Both the position numbers and the translations under genes were made by a program. Positions 45,047 through 58,214 of a stretch of 64,000 nucleotides of DNA are shown here, in pieces (within the stretch, counting starts at the first letter, position 1; each line of letters begins with the position of its first letter). The stretch covers positions 2,480,001 to 2,544,000 of the forward strand of contig PYIU01000001.1 in assembly GCA_003415625.1 (NCBI GenBank), written 5' to 3'. The notes beneath the pieces were generated by a model. The model was given only the letters and a program-made list of their open reading frames with translations. It ran no database searches and had not been told where the DNA came from. This DNA comes from Aquanectria penicillioides (Eukaryota > Ascomycota > Sordariomycetes > Hypocreales > Nectriaceae).

Positions 45047-46682
45047 TTATTCTAAAGCAATTAATTGATCTCGGCCCACACGTACTGCCGGGATAGCTTG
45101 CTCGCCTGTGCTGAGCTTGACGATCACATCCTCTTCACCGCGATTTGGGTCATGCTGGAGATACCGCTTGGATATATATCTTAATTTGAAGTTAGTTAAG
45201 TCCGGAAATTTGATTCATTCTTTACTCACACCCATTTCAGGATACCTGCACTGAGATCGCGGCAGCCTAGGAGGAAAACGCTCATTTCCTTTTCAATACT
45301 ATTCCTTTGGGCAAGCTCCATTAAGATCGGGACAAGGCTTTCGAACTTGTCATGTGCATCTCGCACAATATTGGCCGCCTCATCCATTGCTTCCTGAAGT
45401 CCAAGACCCTTGTGGTAGGCAAGGAGAGGCACAATGTTGTCAACATGTCCACATTGCTATTGACATTTAGGATATTGTAAATTTGAAAAAGATCGAAGCC
45501 TTACCATCTCCCGTTGAGCGGATACCATGTCATTTGTGCTGGAAACTTAGCATAACTTCTGGGTGATTTCGGCAAGGCACTTACACCCAAACAGTCCGGC
45601 CGGCTAGTTGGTATGCTTCTTTGACATATTCGTTGGAGAAGAACCAGTCAGGGAAGTTGACGTGATGAGAGTGTCTTGGATCAGTTAGTCTCTGCGTATT
45701 TCATGGTAGAGATTGAACGTACAAAATCACGCCCAAAGTTACGTCAACTCCAGACGAATTCATTCGATAAGCCAAGTACGTGGGCATATCGAGTATTTCT
45801 CCTCTGCTACACTCTTTCTCAAGCTTAATTGCAGCATCGCAGTAAGTCTGCCATGTATCGTAGATGAAGTATTTCAATGCCACTAAGAAAATAACAATCA
45901 ACTTTAATCCCCTTGTATTGAATGTTGGACTCACTTGATTCGGTTCCACGGCTAATCGCCAACCCGAGGTCACATACAGATTCGGCAGCTGGGTATGTAG
46001 GTGCGAGCTTATCAGGGCCCGAAATTCCTTGATTTTCTCCTAAGAGACTATATCGAAGGCATGCCGTAGTTTCACGGGAGAACGTCTCTAGAGCCTCGGG
46101 TTTGTTGATAAAATCTCCTAGGTCAAGGACTACAATCAGAATATTTAGCATCGACTTGCACAAAGGTTAGGTGGATCCCATACAATCGTCCCAGAAGAAT
46201 ACCTAGGCAAAAATATTAGTTCGATGTATTGATATGATGCCAAAAATCATACCCATAGCGCCCAAGCGGCCATTGTCTCTAGATCGGCTTTGTTTGCGTT
46301 TGGCACTATCAATGCCGCAAACATACCCGGATCTAGCTTTTTAGCAGTATCCCGGCTTCTCAAGTCCTTGACCCATCTGCTTCTGTTAGACCTAGGCTCG
46401 CCGTAATAAATTTGGAGACTTTCAATACCTGTCACGCCAAGCATCTACGGCAATTTTGCCTGCTTCGACATGTGGGTTAAGCCGAGGCTTCCAGGTAGGA
46501 CAAAGTGAAAGCAAGTATGGAATCTTCACTTCATTTCCCATGCACCTCTTCAACAAACTTTCTGTTTGGGAGTGTGTGAAAGCCATTTTGAAATGACGGT
46601 ACAGGTGTAGCTGGAGAGCATAGGAGGTCAGGAATAGAAGATGGGGGACATAGGATAATATACCATCGATGGGTTTCGGCAT
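45047..46682 (-). CDS. Class I terpene synthase (sesquiterpene cyclase type)
   Basis: Ten-exon model, 379 aa: 46682-46664, 46561-46429, 46382-46253, 46202-46184, 46129-45935, 45882-45723, 45674-45585, 45538-45505, 45456-45230 and 45179-45047; nine introns of 46-102 nt, all GT..AG and phase-consistent. The metal-binding motif DDFLD (99-103) is created by splicing across intron 4; the NSE triad is NDMVSAQRE (N251, S255, E259), and an RY pair (341-342) precedes the C-terminus. The spacing of the motifs is normal. Such enzymes ionise farnesyl (or longer) diphosphate with Mg2+ and cyclise it to a hydrocarbon in the cytosol. The product cannot be predicted. No P450, transporter or regulator is directly beside it. 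All exons read without stops, so it appears functional. Confidence 0.88.
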
Positions 46683-48006
46683 ATGTCCGTGGAGCCACCC
46701 CTTTCGACCGAGATATAGCTAAGTCTCAGCCCACTTTTGCGGATCGAGCCCTTAGTTCTGCCCTTTCCTTGGAGTTGATTCATGGTGACTTTGCCTCTCC
46801 AGCTAGCCACTGACTGCTTACTAGTGGACTAGGGACAAGCGGGGCGGGGATGAAATAGAAAAGAGCGGCTATGATTGGTTATCGCTTGAAAGCGATGAGG
46901 TTAGTTCCTGCATTGTAAGACAGGATGGGCTGCACAATGCCGACGCTAATGACGAATTGGTCCATGGTATTACACTCGCCGCAGAGCAGCTGTATATTTT
47001 CCAGGTGGCGGCGGAATTGCCGAAGCTTATTTGGACAATCATTCGTATTGAATTCAGTCATTATCGATATAAAAAAAGGGGTCTTACATGATGTCAGATT
47101 TTACTGCAGTGGCTGATGTTGAAGATAGCTGAAGATAGACGAATCTGGGTGAAGAAATTGGAATATCGATTTCGGGGGTATGTCCCTGGAAGAATGGATG
47201 GCTTTCATGATTGTCATTGAGCGAATATATATCATTCAAGTACCTTTGTGTTTAAAAGAGTAAGGATGGGCTCGGGGAGTCATGCTGTGGAGTGCCGTTG
47301 CCTTGATATGACCAGCGCATGGCAAGTTGAGACAAAGTGGCATTACTGGTCCTTTACCGAGAGGCTTTGATTTGCCCTTTTGTTCATTCAGCCTTACGCC
47401 ACTCTTTCTCAGCACCATTTGTTTCTTGCTGTCGCGGGTAGTACGCGGTCATGCATACCAAAGCAAGTGATACACAGGCCTTCCCGCCTCGACGGCCTTC
47501 GAGGTATTGGAAAAGGTCGGTCAACAGGAAATCGAGAAGAATTTGCTTGGCGAATGAACTTCTATCAGTTCTCCTCTGATCCCGTGGAATGATGTGGCAG
47601 TATCTGCTACATACATGTATTTTAGTTGCAGTCGTAGTGTGCCGATCACACCACACAACTTGAAGTGTTGAACAAGAGACGTGCAGTCAAACTTGTTTGA
47701 CATGCCCACTGTCTTTGTATGCTGGCCATGCTTAGCCCCGGTGTCTAGGCTGGTGGCATGCTATGCTTTAGACCGAACGTCACACTTGATATATTATTTC
47801 AGATAGCTCAGGTCGTCGATTCGATGCCATTAGCCCCGTGGTATTTTGCGAACCCTCAGATTGATACGCTTTAATGCTACATGTTAGACTCATGGAAAAA
47901 GGGAGCAACAACTACAGCGAGATTATCAGTGTAAAAAGGGGTTGTTTAGCAATTATAAGAATACTATCGTTATTGCAACCGTTAATGCTAATTAGACCTG
48001 CTTCCC
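46683..48006. other. Intergenic, no gene seen
   Basis: Only short frames with no domain or splice support (for example minus 46879-47061). It would contain the terpene synthase promoter and the 3' UTR of the OPT transporter, which is on the same strand. Confidence 0.5.
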
Positions 48007-50341
48007 TTAGTAACCGGGGAGAGCAATTGTGCTTCCGTAGACAGTGCCATCGACCTTGCCAAGAGTAAGTGCGGCATTGATAACTCCACCCAAACCCTCG
48101 CCAGCAATCAAACCAGCGGCGACGGCAAAGGCATACATGTCGAAGTTCTTGGTGAACCACTTCCTCCACCACCAAGCGGTAATGGAACCGAACAGGATAG
48201 CATTGGCGTAACCGCTGTCGACACCAATAACCCAAGCAACACCAACGCTCATCCAGTTGGGGAGCCAGTCGCGGTACTTCTCGCGGGGTCCCACAAGGTA
48301 GAAGGCCTTGAAGAGAGCCTGGAAGGCACAGAAGACTCCCATGCAGATGGCGAAGATGCCGGAGCTTCGGGGAATGTTGATCGTGGGCAGAGTTACAGCC
48401 TCTGCCACGGCCTTCCAGGCGGCAACCGAGGGAGCAGAGAACTGGCAAGTAGCGTTCGGATCATCGCTCTCTTTCCAGACACATGGGTAGGCTGCCATGA
48501 AGAGGACGAAGATACCGGGAGCCAAAAAGACGGAAACAAAGGTACCGATGGCCTGGGCGTAGAACTGCAGGTGGGGAGGGGTCTTGAGCAGGAATCCAAC
48601 ACGGAAGTCACTGACGAGAGAGGTGGCAACATCGGCGGTTCCGGAGGCAATGTTTCCGGCAACCAGGTTGATTCGCTGAGCAGGCTTCACTTCGTAGTGA
48701 CCCTTGGTGATACCACCAAAGACAAGCTGCGAGGCTTTGGCGGAGGCAGTGAGAGGAGCGCAATCGGTGACAGCACCGCCGTAGATACTGAGGAAGGCAA
48801 AGACCAAGCCGAGAAGACAGGCGAGAATAGCGAGACCGGCGTTCATGTGGAACTGAAGCTCAGCGATGATGCAAGCAACAATGACGAATACGATACTTCC
48901 AGTGACCCAGACCCACACCGGGACTTGCTCCTGTGGGCCGGCAAAGTCTTCAACAAGTCCACTGTCCAAATCAGCTTTGGCGGCCTGCTTCTCGATGAAT
49001 GCGATGCTCGTTCCACGGCGCTGAAGACGGTTGTTGAGCGAGCGAGCAGTCTCGCGGAAAGCGTACTTGGTGCCGTCCCAGATGACTCGGATGTGGATGA
49101 AGAATTCGATAAGGCTGTAGACCAGGAGAACCATGACACCAGGCCAGAGGAACCAGTATCGAGGAGAGGGAGTCGAACCGGCGACGGCAGCATTCTTCAT
49201 GTTGCCGAAGTTGTACAGCTCAGCCCACTTGGTGCCTGCGGAATGTTAGCGACTCAAAACTCAACAGCTTTGAAGATTCAACCTACCGGGCTCTCCAGCT
49301 TGGATACCGATGCATTCTCCGTAGTGGACAAGAAGAGGGCCAGCGAGACCCCAGGCAAAGACGGTACCGCCAAACCAAGAGATCGCAGCGTTCAAGCCCA
49401 CCAGGATACCGGAGCCGAAGAAAGCAGGGGTCAGCTGGATGTACCAGCCCCAGTTCTCGGGCTCGAGAAGACCGGTGTTGCTATATCCTGACCAAATGTA
49501 GAACCAGGTAAAGATGTGCCAGTTGTGAAGGATGCCGTCGGCGTATTGGCTCACAACAATTTGGATAAAAGCGCCGAGGAACGAGTAACCCAGAGCCTTG
49601 ATCTTCTTCATGGCGTCAGCAGCGCCGCTTCCGACAGCGTGCATAGATCGGATGGTCAGGGCAGTGGCGGTAGGAGTAGGGAAGACAAGGTTCAGCTCCC
49701 TAGCGACGTTGATGATGAAGAACTTTCGCAGGGGCACGGCGGCGAAGAGTCCGAAGCAAGCACAAACAAAAGTGATGGTAAGGATGCGTCCAAAATCGCT
49801 CTTGGGGTCATCCGAGAGAAGCTCCAATCTGTACATGGCGGGGAGACCGGCGACGAAGACACCAGACATGCCACCAGCGCCTGTGGCGGCGGCCTGGATG
49901 ATGGAGTTTTCCTGGGGGCCAAAAGTTTGGCCGAGGAATGGGACACCGGGCGCGAGCTTGCAGAGAATAATGATGAAACCGTAACCGAAAATGGCGCCGA
50001 ACATTGTCGCGGGGAACGTGAAACCGGTCTTGAGACCTGTAGGGCTGTTAGATGATGTCTATCAAGAGTGAGTGGGGGCCCCAATTCATACCGAGATAGA
50101 CGTTTGAGGCATTGACCAGCGAGCCTAGGACAATGCCAATGGCGACGGCACGGAAGGTCAGTGGGTTCGCCTCATGGGGAACACCCTTGGATGGAGGGAA
50201 ACTCGTGAAGAGATCCGTGATGGCTTCGTCCTCGTCCGACTCGGACTTCATGTCCACATCATGGTCGTGGATATTCTTTTCATCGTGGATAGAGGACCTT
50301 ATGATGTGAGGATTCGCAACCTCATCTTGCAGGGTCGCCAT
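48007..50341 (-). CDS. OPT-superfamily (YSL-type) oligopeptide/metal-chelate transporter
   Basis: Three exons: 50341-50092, 50036-49287 and 49235-48007 (introns 55 and 51 nt), 742 aa. After an acidic cytosolic N-terminus the first membrane segment runs into [19 protein letters not shown], a hallmark of the family, restored across intron 1. Many further hydrophobic segments follow (14-16 expected), with [20 protein letters not shown], an extended FPTPTATAL, and near the end [20 protein letters not shown] carriers are proton-coupled plasma-membrane or vacuolar importers of small peptides, glutathione or metal-chelator complexes; the substrate here is unknown. No lesion. Dense antisense frames over this gene are shadows of its codon usage. 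Confidence 0.9.
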
Positions 50342-51177
50342 CTTGCTTGGTGGGAACTCAGTGGCAGCAGTGATTTCAATGAGTTTGTCTCAGAAAGTAT
50401 AACGTTCGAGGCGTGAGAACAGACACGGCTGAAGCTCCAGAGGCAAGACGCCGATGCGGCCGGTTGACGGTGGATATTTATCTTCTGCGGAAGACCTTCC
50501 ACAGCTCTTCGGGAACCATGTCCACCATGCAGCGAGCATGGCACCCCCAAATTCCAAGGCTTCTCTCGGCCAGAGGCAAAGGTGACATTGGCACCCCTGC
50601 GCGGTGCAACGAGCAACTCATTGGGACTTTTTGCGTCGTCGTCGCACGAGGATAGCAGGCCACGGCTGTCGACAAGTCGCTGAACCTATCAACAAGGACG
50701 CAGATTGGGTTTGGCGAGTGCCAGAAGTTCCAGCCAGATGCCGCACCTTATCTGTGCCCCCCTCCCGGGGCCAGCAACCGGCCGGCGAATGGGACGGACA
50801 GGGCCTTTGGGAGCTTCCAAAACGGGAGGCCGGACGGCGATGATCGCGTCTGCACTTTTGCGAGTGGCAGTCCCTTGGGAGATCTGACGGGCCAGTCCAT
50901 CCAGGGTGAGGGAGCTGGAGCTGCATGCGCCGTACAGTGAGTTAGGATGGGATCCCCGCCCCCAGACGGAGAGACGACGGGTGGCACCGCGGGACGAGAT
51001 GGACGAGATACCGGGACGCCACTGCATCACGGAGGACGGACTCTAGGGGCTCCGTGTTTGCGATTCACGGGGTCGCAGATCGGCTGGGTTGTGTTGTGTC
51101 GTGGCTTCGTGATACATACCGTACATGCTTATTTGTTTCATACCCTGCCAGTGACTGTGAGTGATGTGGCTTGTCTT

Positions 51178-51222
51178 GTTGTTGTTGTTGTTGTTGTCGT
51201 CGTCGTTGTTGCTGCTGCTGCT
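51178..51222. repeat. GTT/GTC/GCT trinucleotide repeat
   Basis: A compound trinucleotide microsatellite in the gene-free region. Confidence 0.8.
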
Positions 51223-51680
51223 ACTGAGGCTGGCTTGTGAAACGCAACGGGCAGCGAGCGAGTCTTGGTAGTAGGAAAAATTGGAGACGGCCACCACAAC
51301 CGCAGTTTACCACGTCTGGACACAGCTGCTTGAAAGAGCAGATGCTTGTTTTCTTGGCATCAACACCGCATTCACAGCGGGTGCTGCTAACATGCCGCAA
51401 TTGCATAGTATCAACGCACAAAAGAGGCTATCACGATAGGCAAGGAGACATCAGATCGCGGCTACGCGCTTGGCGGCGCCCAATTCGTCCATGTCCGATC
51501 GGCACGTATGCCGTCTTTGTCTAGTCAGACCACCCGCGGTGCCACTCACCGGCCTGCACTCGGGGAACCTTTGCAAGCAATCCTTGGCGCCCCCTATGAA
51601 GCAGCGGAACCTTTGATAGCCCGCTGGAAGCCAAGGGCGTGATGCATACATACAGACCTACTGTGCCCTGTGCCTGTTGG

Positions 51681-51718
51681 CAACAGCAGCAACAGCAGCA
51701 GCAGCAGCAACAGCAGCA
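51681..51718. repeat. CAG/CAA trinucleotide repeat
   Basis: A compound CAG/CAA microsatellite that would encode poly-Gln in one frame, but no gene around it is supported. Confidence 0.8.
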
Positions 51719-54700
51719 TGGAAGCCCTCCGGGGTCTACGCGTATGCGTCGCGGCATTCTCCACCAGAAGGGAGGTCGGCGATGTTTGCTTCTTTATCTC
51801 CCCATCTCCCCATCTCCCCGCCTCCCTGTCAATTGCCCGATTACCCTCGATTTGGCCGCTCAATGGCGTTATCCCAACCGGTGGCATGGTTGACCGCCCG
51901 CGACGCTGCTATTCGGTACCGGCAACGTTTATCACCTCGCTAAAGCACAGTTTATCGGAGGCTCGCACGTGTGGCCCGGCAAAAGGTGCATGCGAATAGG
52001 CTTTCTCTCTGCCAAAGATGTTACGAAACCGCAAATACCTAATCTGTACCGAAAAAAAAACCACCACACAACCCCCCACTTAAAATACATCGTGCATGTG
52101 TAATTAGTGTCTTTCGTTTGGGTCTCATTCGGAACGCTTTGGCCTTCAACCCCAGAGTGTGTGCGTTCTAAAATAAGAGCCAAGACTCTAAGACTCGGAA
52201 TGGCATGTGCGGCATCAGGACCAACCTCTTTGGTCTTTACAAAAGGTTCTTTCTGACTCTAATAGGAAAGTCGGAATCAAAGCACGTTCGGATAGCCTGT
52301 CATCTCGCCCGACCAACTCACGCATTTGCTCTCTCGTGAACGGCCTTTTTCTAGGCTCATTTTAGTAGCCCTGGGACGATCGGGTGAACTATGAAGCTTG
52401 AGCGTCTCGAGGACGTGGCCAGGGCAAAGAACAATGTTGGTCCACAATGCTCCAGCGTGACAACTCAATGTTGGCATGTGTCGATCACCTCCTAGGGTGG
52501 CATTGCCCTCGGGCCTTCATGCGCCCCAGACCCGACAACGGCGATGATAGCCGGCGAACCCGATGATCTGGAACGATGTAGCCACTTCCATGAGGTTTGA
52601 GAGCCGCACGGTGAAGGGTTTTCATGTGGTTTTCATGCGATCTACTCGCCCGGGATGTGAGAAAAGAATCAGGAGAATAGGCATCGTGCTGTTCACTTGG
52701 TTGTTTTTTTGATTTTGAATACATCTAAATCATCTCCTATGAAAGCTTAAATTGAATTTCCGTATTCTAACAGCCTGCTAAAAGACCGAGAAATACGATA
52801 GAACTATCTTTGGACGGAATGAAAGCTTGGAACTTTGGAACTCGGAGTGTAAGTTGCCGAATCGGGAGGAACGTCAGGCACCCATCACTTGCACCATTTA
52901 GGTGCATCCGCCACCATTTCTCAACCGGTGTCTGGCAAAGTCCTACCCAAAACCAGGCCCCTGGAAGACAAAACATGTTCCGGGACTTTGGCCATAGTGA
53001 TGACGGGGGGCGCCGCACTACACGGGGGTGCGGGCGCCGCGATATTCCTTAAGCAGGTTATTCTCGGTGATCGATCGCTATGCTTGATTCGGCGACGACC
53101 TCCCGCGAGGCGATTTCTGTGCCTCCCAACTCGACCACTGTTCGCAAAAAGGCTCGTAAAACCATCTAGTCATGACTATGGGAGAAACTCGAATATGGGA
53201 TCCCACAGGTCGGATGCTTCCTGACTGCATCCTGCCAGGCCTCATCGGACGAGGGGGCTACAACGAGGGGCACATGAGCGTGGACATGGCCGATGAAATG
53301 GTCATTATCATGAAGCTTCATGCAGCGGCGTGGCAGGGTGGAAATCTGCCTCGGATCTTCCCCAATCAATTGTACACATTGCGCTCGTCTAGCTTAATCC
53401 AAAGGTCCCTGCAAATCCTTGAGCTGGCTGGCAGAGAAACTCCCATGGGCGGGCCACGGCCCTGGTTCCTTTCAAAGGTCCCTCGCGTTTTCTGGAGCTT
53501 CCATTTTTGGCTCAGCCAAGAAAACGCAGCGATCACCCTCACAATATCTTATCTCTGCTTCCCATTTGCTCGTGGCCCCTGGCCAAAAGGTAATCTGCGA
53601 TTATCAGCCTCTCATTGGTTTGGGGCGTTATTCCTGTTGCATCCCTGCCGTGCATATCCTACTATCAACTTACCGTCGGGCAAAAGGCCCATTAATTTCG
53701 CTCGAACGAGTTTGGTCTCTCTTGCGGCGCTTGCGCCTATGGGACCTCAGACGCAACGTCGTCTAGAGGTGCAGGTGCTCCATGGGGTCGGGCCTTTTCG
53801 CTCTGGGTCGCAGCACTTTATGCGAGACGGTGGCTAAACGCGACCTAATCTGTCGCTTGACTCCTTGTGCAGCAGGCTACCCACCTCACTACTAGGCATA
53901 CTTGTCCAGTGATGATGTGAATGGGCTTGCTCGAGACCAGATCCAAGATCTTTTTTGGGGGTTTCAATTCAGATTTCATTGTAATCTGGTACCAATTGAT
54001 TTCAAGCAACATCGAAAATCAAGCATCTGCTAGGTTATCGTCGGCTTGACCGGCTGGCGAGAGTGGCACCACTTGTATGCGAAGGGGGTGCCGTGACTCC
54101 GCGATTGAATAGTGAGTCAGCCTGGTAGGGTACCCGAGATTGCTCTTCGATAAGTATTGCAATGAAATCTCATGATGAACTGTGCTTATGGGCTACGCAA
54201 GTCATCTCTGGCGATAGGAGGAACGGATGTAAATCAAAGTGCTCCGCTTGGGGTGGTTGAGTATTAGCCATAAGCAGAGGCAACCCAGACGAGATATCGT
54301 GCGGAAAACCGAGCGTCAGAGAGGATCGGCTTTGTCGGCATGCTTGGTTTGATTTCTCATCGGCGACTTATTCAGGCAGCTCTGAAGGCTTTCTGTTTTC
54401 ATGAGCTGCCTGCTGCTTCATCCTTGACATCACTACCTTCCAGCAGCAGGGGCCATGATTGAAGCCGTTGCGGATATCATGAATCTCGGGATTAGCACAA
54501 AGTCCGCTCACAAAGAACACCCGACGTTTACGGAAGAGCCATTCTCATACTAGACACTACCCCACATAATGTCTGGTGCAGCCTCACAGGGCTGGCGTGA
54601 GTTTGAGACAGATTCATTGACCCCACTAGCCCGGCTGTTCGGCATCGCCCCAGACGATCAATCAAACGCGGGAGGTTGAGTGTGCGCCGCGTGTGGAGAA

Positions 54701-55676
54701 TGGCTTGAGGATTGACTATGAACGCTGGTATTCGCTATTAATACGCGGAACGCGCCTGTTAATATCAAGGGTGGCAAGTATGAGCGTGGTTCGCGGAGCC
54801 GCAGAGGAGTGGCCATCATGTTCGAGAAGCCAAAGTGCCCAGCACAAGCAGTGACACTTGGGCTCATGAGGAGGCAATGCGCATTGCTAGACTGATCTAT
54901 CTCTGGCATTCACCCGTGCGTTGCCATGATGAAGAAACCAAGAACTCTTCTCAGCCGTGAGGATGGACTTTTGTCACTAATAAATTGTTCTGTTCACATC
55001 GTCTTGATGAGGTAAGCATCTCGCATTTTGCCACGCGACAGTATTCGCTATCGCACTGGCATATGGCGGATTGGGTATCGTGCCAATCAATTCATGCTCA
55101 GCGCTCAACAGCTGTTTGATACTTCATCTCGCATTGACCTGCAACAACCCACGCGACGCGACGCTCGCTCGTTCGTTTGTTCGTTTCTCCAAATTTGCAG
55201 ACCGCAATTTCCCCGCATTCCAACCAACTGCCGCGTCAGGTTCGCACATTGTATTCGGCCCGGTCTCCAACACCTTGCTGGAAGCATCGAAATCGGAGCC
55301 TCGACCTCCGCAAATCTCGTCAGATATGCTTTCTTACAACCACGTTTGGGCCGTCTGCGCAGCGAAAAAGCTGCAGATTTTTTTTTTGCTGATTATTCGA
55401 CCTTTTGTCCATTTTCTCATCTTGCTGTAGCGGCTTCGGCAATATGGTCGGATCTCCTCGCCTTGAACCTTGATCCACGCTCGGACTTAGCCGCAATGGA
55501 CGGATAAATCTCGTTTTTGCTCTGTGCTTCTGCATAGATCCCAACCCCGCTAGTTTTTTTTCGCCCTTCGCTTCACACGATGATGTAACGGCTGCAACCA
55601 TGAATCGATAGCCACGGCCATGAGTTTACACGACATCAGCTCAACAATCTCGAATCTCAACATCTCAGCTCCCCTC

Positions 55677-55891
55677 CTTATCCTCTCGTAATTCGCATCT
55701 ATTTCTCAGCCATCAAGGTTCTCACGATTCCCCAGGGCCACCGTGACGATTGAAAAGGGGGGCCGGAATCCGATATCGCTCCAGATAGCTGGTCCATTTT
55801 AGGAACGTTGCTTATCTCTCAAAGCCGCCCATTGAGCCAGCAACCACAGCCAATCCCGCACACACACGCTATATTTTCCTATAGCCTTATC
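55677..55891. promoter_or_regulatory. Three GATA-type sites upstream of the Dal5-like transporter
   Basis: CTTATC (GATAAG on the other strand) occurs at 55677-55682, 55811-55816 and 55886-55891, all in one orientation and within 260 bp of the ATG. One per about 2 kb is expected by chance. In fungi, AreA/NIT2 GATA factors switch on nitrogen-source permeases, including Dal5 relatives. The binding is inferred, not shown. Confidence 0.4.
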
Positions 55892-55935
55892 AAAACATCA
55901 CCGTCACGCCATCCCTCTGGGCTGGCTTCAACGAG

Positions 55936-57589
55936 ATGACTCCCGAAATCTCGAAGACTTCGGCCAGCCACCGCGACGATGGAGCCTCTGATGGATCCAA
56001 AGGCAGCATTGACTCCGAACCAGTCACGCATGATCTCCTCTTCCCGAGAGTTGGTCAGGCGATGGACCCTGAGCGTCGTAAGGCCGTCGAGAAGAGCCTT
56101 AAGCGCAAACTAGACACCCGATGCGGCCTGTTCGTTCTGATTTATATCATGAACTACTTGGACAGGAACAACATTGCGGCTGCTCGACTGAAAGGCCTCC
56201 AGGATGACTTGCACCTCAGCGACACACAGTACGCAACCTGTCTGAGTATTCTGTATGTTGGGTATATTTTGATGCAAGTGCCTTCAAACATGTTCATCAA
56301 CCGAATCGAGCGGCCCTCGCTCTACATTTCCTGCGCCATGCTGCTCTGGGGACTTATTTCAACGCTCTCTGGAAATGCGCACAACTTTGCCGGAATGGTT
56401 GTCATTCGGTTCTTTCTGGGCTTCGTCGAAGCTGCCTTTCTCCCCGGTGCGCTCTTGATTCTCTCCAAGTGGTACACACAGCGAGAGCTTACCAAGAGAA
56501 ACGCGATTCTCTTCTGCGGAAATCTCATTTCAAATGCCTTTTCCGCCCTGGTTGCTGCTGGTGTGCTTTCGAACATGCAAGGCGTCCTTGGCCACGCTGC
56601 TTGGCGTTGGCTGTTTTGGATCGAAGGTGCTATAACAATGGCCATTGCTGTTTCTGCTGCCTTCATCCTCCCGGATCTGCCTCACAACTCGAGGGGCTTT
56701 ACTGAGGAAGAGCGCAAGGTGGCGCAGATTCGAATGGTCGAGGATGTTGGAGAAGCCGATACGGACTCTGCCGAGCATGGCGCATTTTACGGCCTGAAGC
56801 TCGCATCGCAAGACTTCAAGATCTACTTGATGATGCTTACTTTCACCGCTTACATCGTTGGCCTTTCTTTCAATGCCTTCTTCGTAAGCTGCATCTCCTC
56901 TGCTTCCTGCCGAAAATTAGACTGACTTTCCCGATAGCCGACGCTTACCCAAACACTTGGATTCGACTATGTTCCGACACTGCTCATGAGTGCGCCGCCG
57001 TGGGTTTTCTCCTGCATGGTGTCTCTGATGACTGCATGGCACTCGGATAGAAAACAAGAGAGGGTTTGTTTGCCTTTAGTACACACAAATAGCAATTTTC
57101 TAACGTGAACTGTAGTTCTGGCACATCGTCGGCCCGATATGCATCGGAATGGTCGGCTTCATCATCAGCATGTCTACACTCAATGTCGCCGCCCGCTACC
57201 TTGCCCTATTCCTGCAGGCCAGTTCATATGCTGGATACATCACCTTTTATTCCTGGATCAGTTCTTCATTTCCTCGGCCCCCTGCTAAGCGTGCCGTGGC
57301 AATTGCCATGATTAACGGGTTTGGCCAGGTAGGAAACATCGGAGGATCCTACATTTGGGCTCTCAAGGAGGATGGGTACCGCAAGAGTTATGGAATTGTC
57401 CTTGCCATGTTCGGACTTACAATCATGGGCTGCTATGGCTTCCGAACGATCTTGGTGAACCTCAACAAGAAGCTTGATGCCGGCGAGTCCGCGTGGGAAA
57501 CAGGGCGAGATGTTGCCGAGCAAACGGTACAGGTGGAGGGCACGGAAGATGCTTTGCAAATGAAGAGAGGGTTCAGATACATTATTTAG
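55936..57589 (+). CDS. Dal5-like MFS transporter (anion:cation symporter family)
   Basis: Three exons: 55936-56883, 56938-57063 and 57116-57589 (introns 54 and 52 nt, all phase 0), 515 aa. Twelve hydrophobic segments are expected in the usual MFS arrangement; the first contains MNYLDRNNIAAARLKGLQ, followed by LSDTQYATCLSILYVGYILMQ, RFFLGFVEAAFLPG, and a long cytosolic loop EERKVAQIRMVED, all characteristic of the allantoate/nicotinate (Dal5) group. It should import an organic anion such as allantoate, ureidosuccinate or a vitamin, across the plasma membrane with protons; the substrate is not determined. A degraded relative lies 600 bp downstream on the same strand. No lesion is visible in this copy. 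Confidence 0.9.
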
Positions 57590-58214
57590 AGTGGATGAGT
57601 GGTAGGAGAATTCTTTTGAAGACGACCTTTGTCTTGCAACATTGATACCTGATGTCATTAAAAAAAACCTAGATATAGCGTTGCATATATAGATCCCACG
57701 CCGTCGTCAATGCTTCCAACATCATACTATTCTGCATTCAGAAAACGTGTATCTACTGCGAATATCACAGCTGACGTTGGATTATCTATTTTTGAACATC
57801 TCAAGATCCTTAGTCAACCCCATCTCTGGCTCACGTGGCGTTCAGGGTAGTACTGGTCATGTTGGCGCGGGTATCTTTTCAACCGGAGTTTGTGCCGGGC
57901 GCCACTAACCAGTTGGAGGGTATGATCGACAGAGACGGCTCAACTCTGCATGGCAATTGGACAAAAGTGAAGCACGAAAGTCGAGTGTTCTATCGCGACA
58001 TTCATTAGACAAGCTGAACAAATATAGTCTCTAGAGTCAACATGTGTGCGATGTCACCGTATTGATCCAAACAATGAACCGGGGATTTATTGCGTAATCT
58101 CAATGTGCAGGACGACCGGTACTCAACGACGCCAACGTCCTTATTATTTTTGCTGTTTCATTTTTAATGTTAAATTTGTTAGCGAAAGGCTATCCGTTCA
58201 GTCATAAGTTGATT
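57590..58214. other. Spacer between two MFS genes
   Basis: No gene is seen in 625 bp between the intact and the degraded transporter. Confidence 0.5.

Larger units (their letters stand above)
50342..55935. other. 5.6 kb region with no supportable gene
   Basis: Between the divergent OPT gene and the Dal5-like transporter I find only overlapping motif-free frames, such as plus 53172-53837 (221 codons), plus 55028-55507 and minus 52767-53018. Simple repeats lie at 51178-51222 (GTT/GTC/GCT) and 51681-51718 (CAG/CAA). The part nearest 55935 must hold the transporter promoter and leader. Decayed repeats or non-coding RNA cannot be excluded. Confidence 0.5.

Noticed and set aside
48571..49491. 306-codon plus-strand frame antisense to the OPT transporter
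   Set aside because: A shadow of the transporter's codon usage; it also crosses a supported intron.
51178..51718. CRISPR-like or coding poly-Gln array
   Set aside because: These are simple trinucleotide microsatellites without unique spacers or a surrounding gene.
53172..53837. 221-codon plus-strand frame in the gene-free region
   Set aside because: No recognisable motif, irregular hydrophobicity and no flanking gene signals; kept only as a possible lineage-specific frame.
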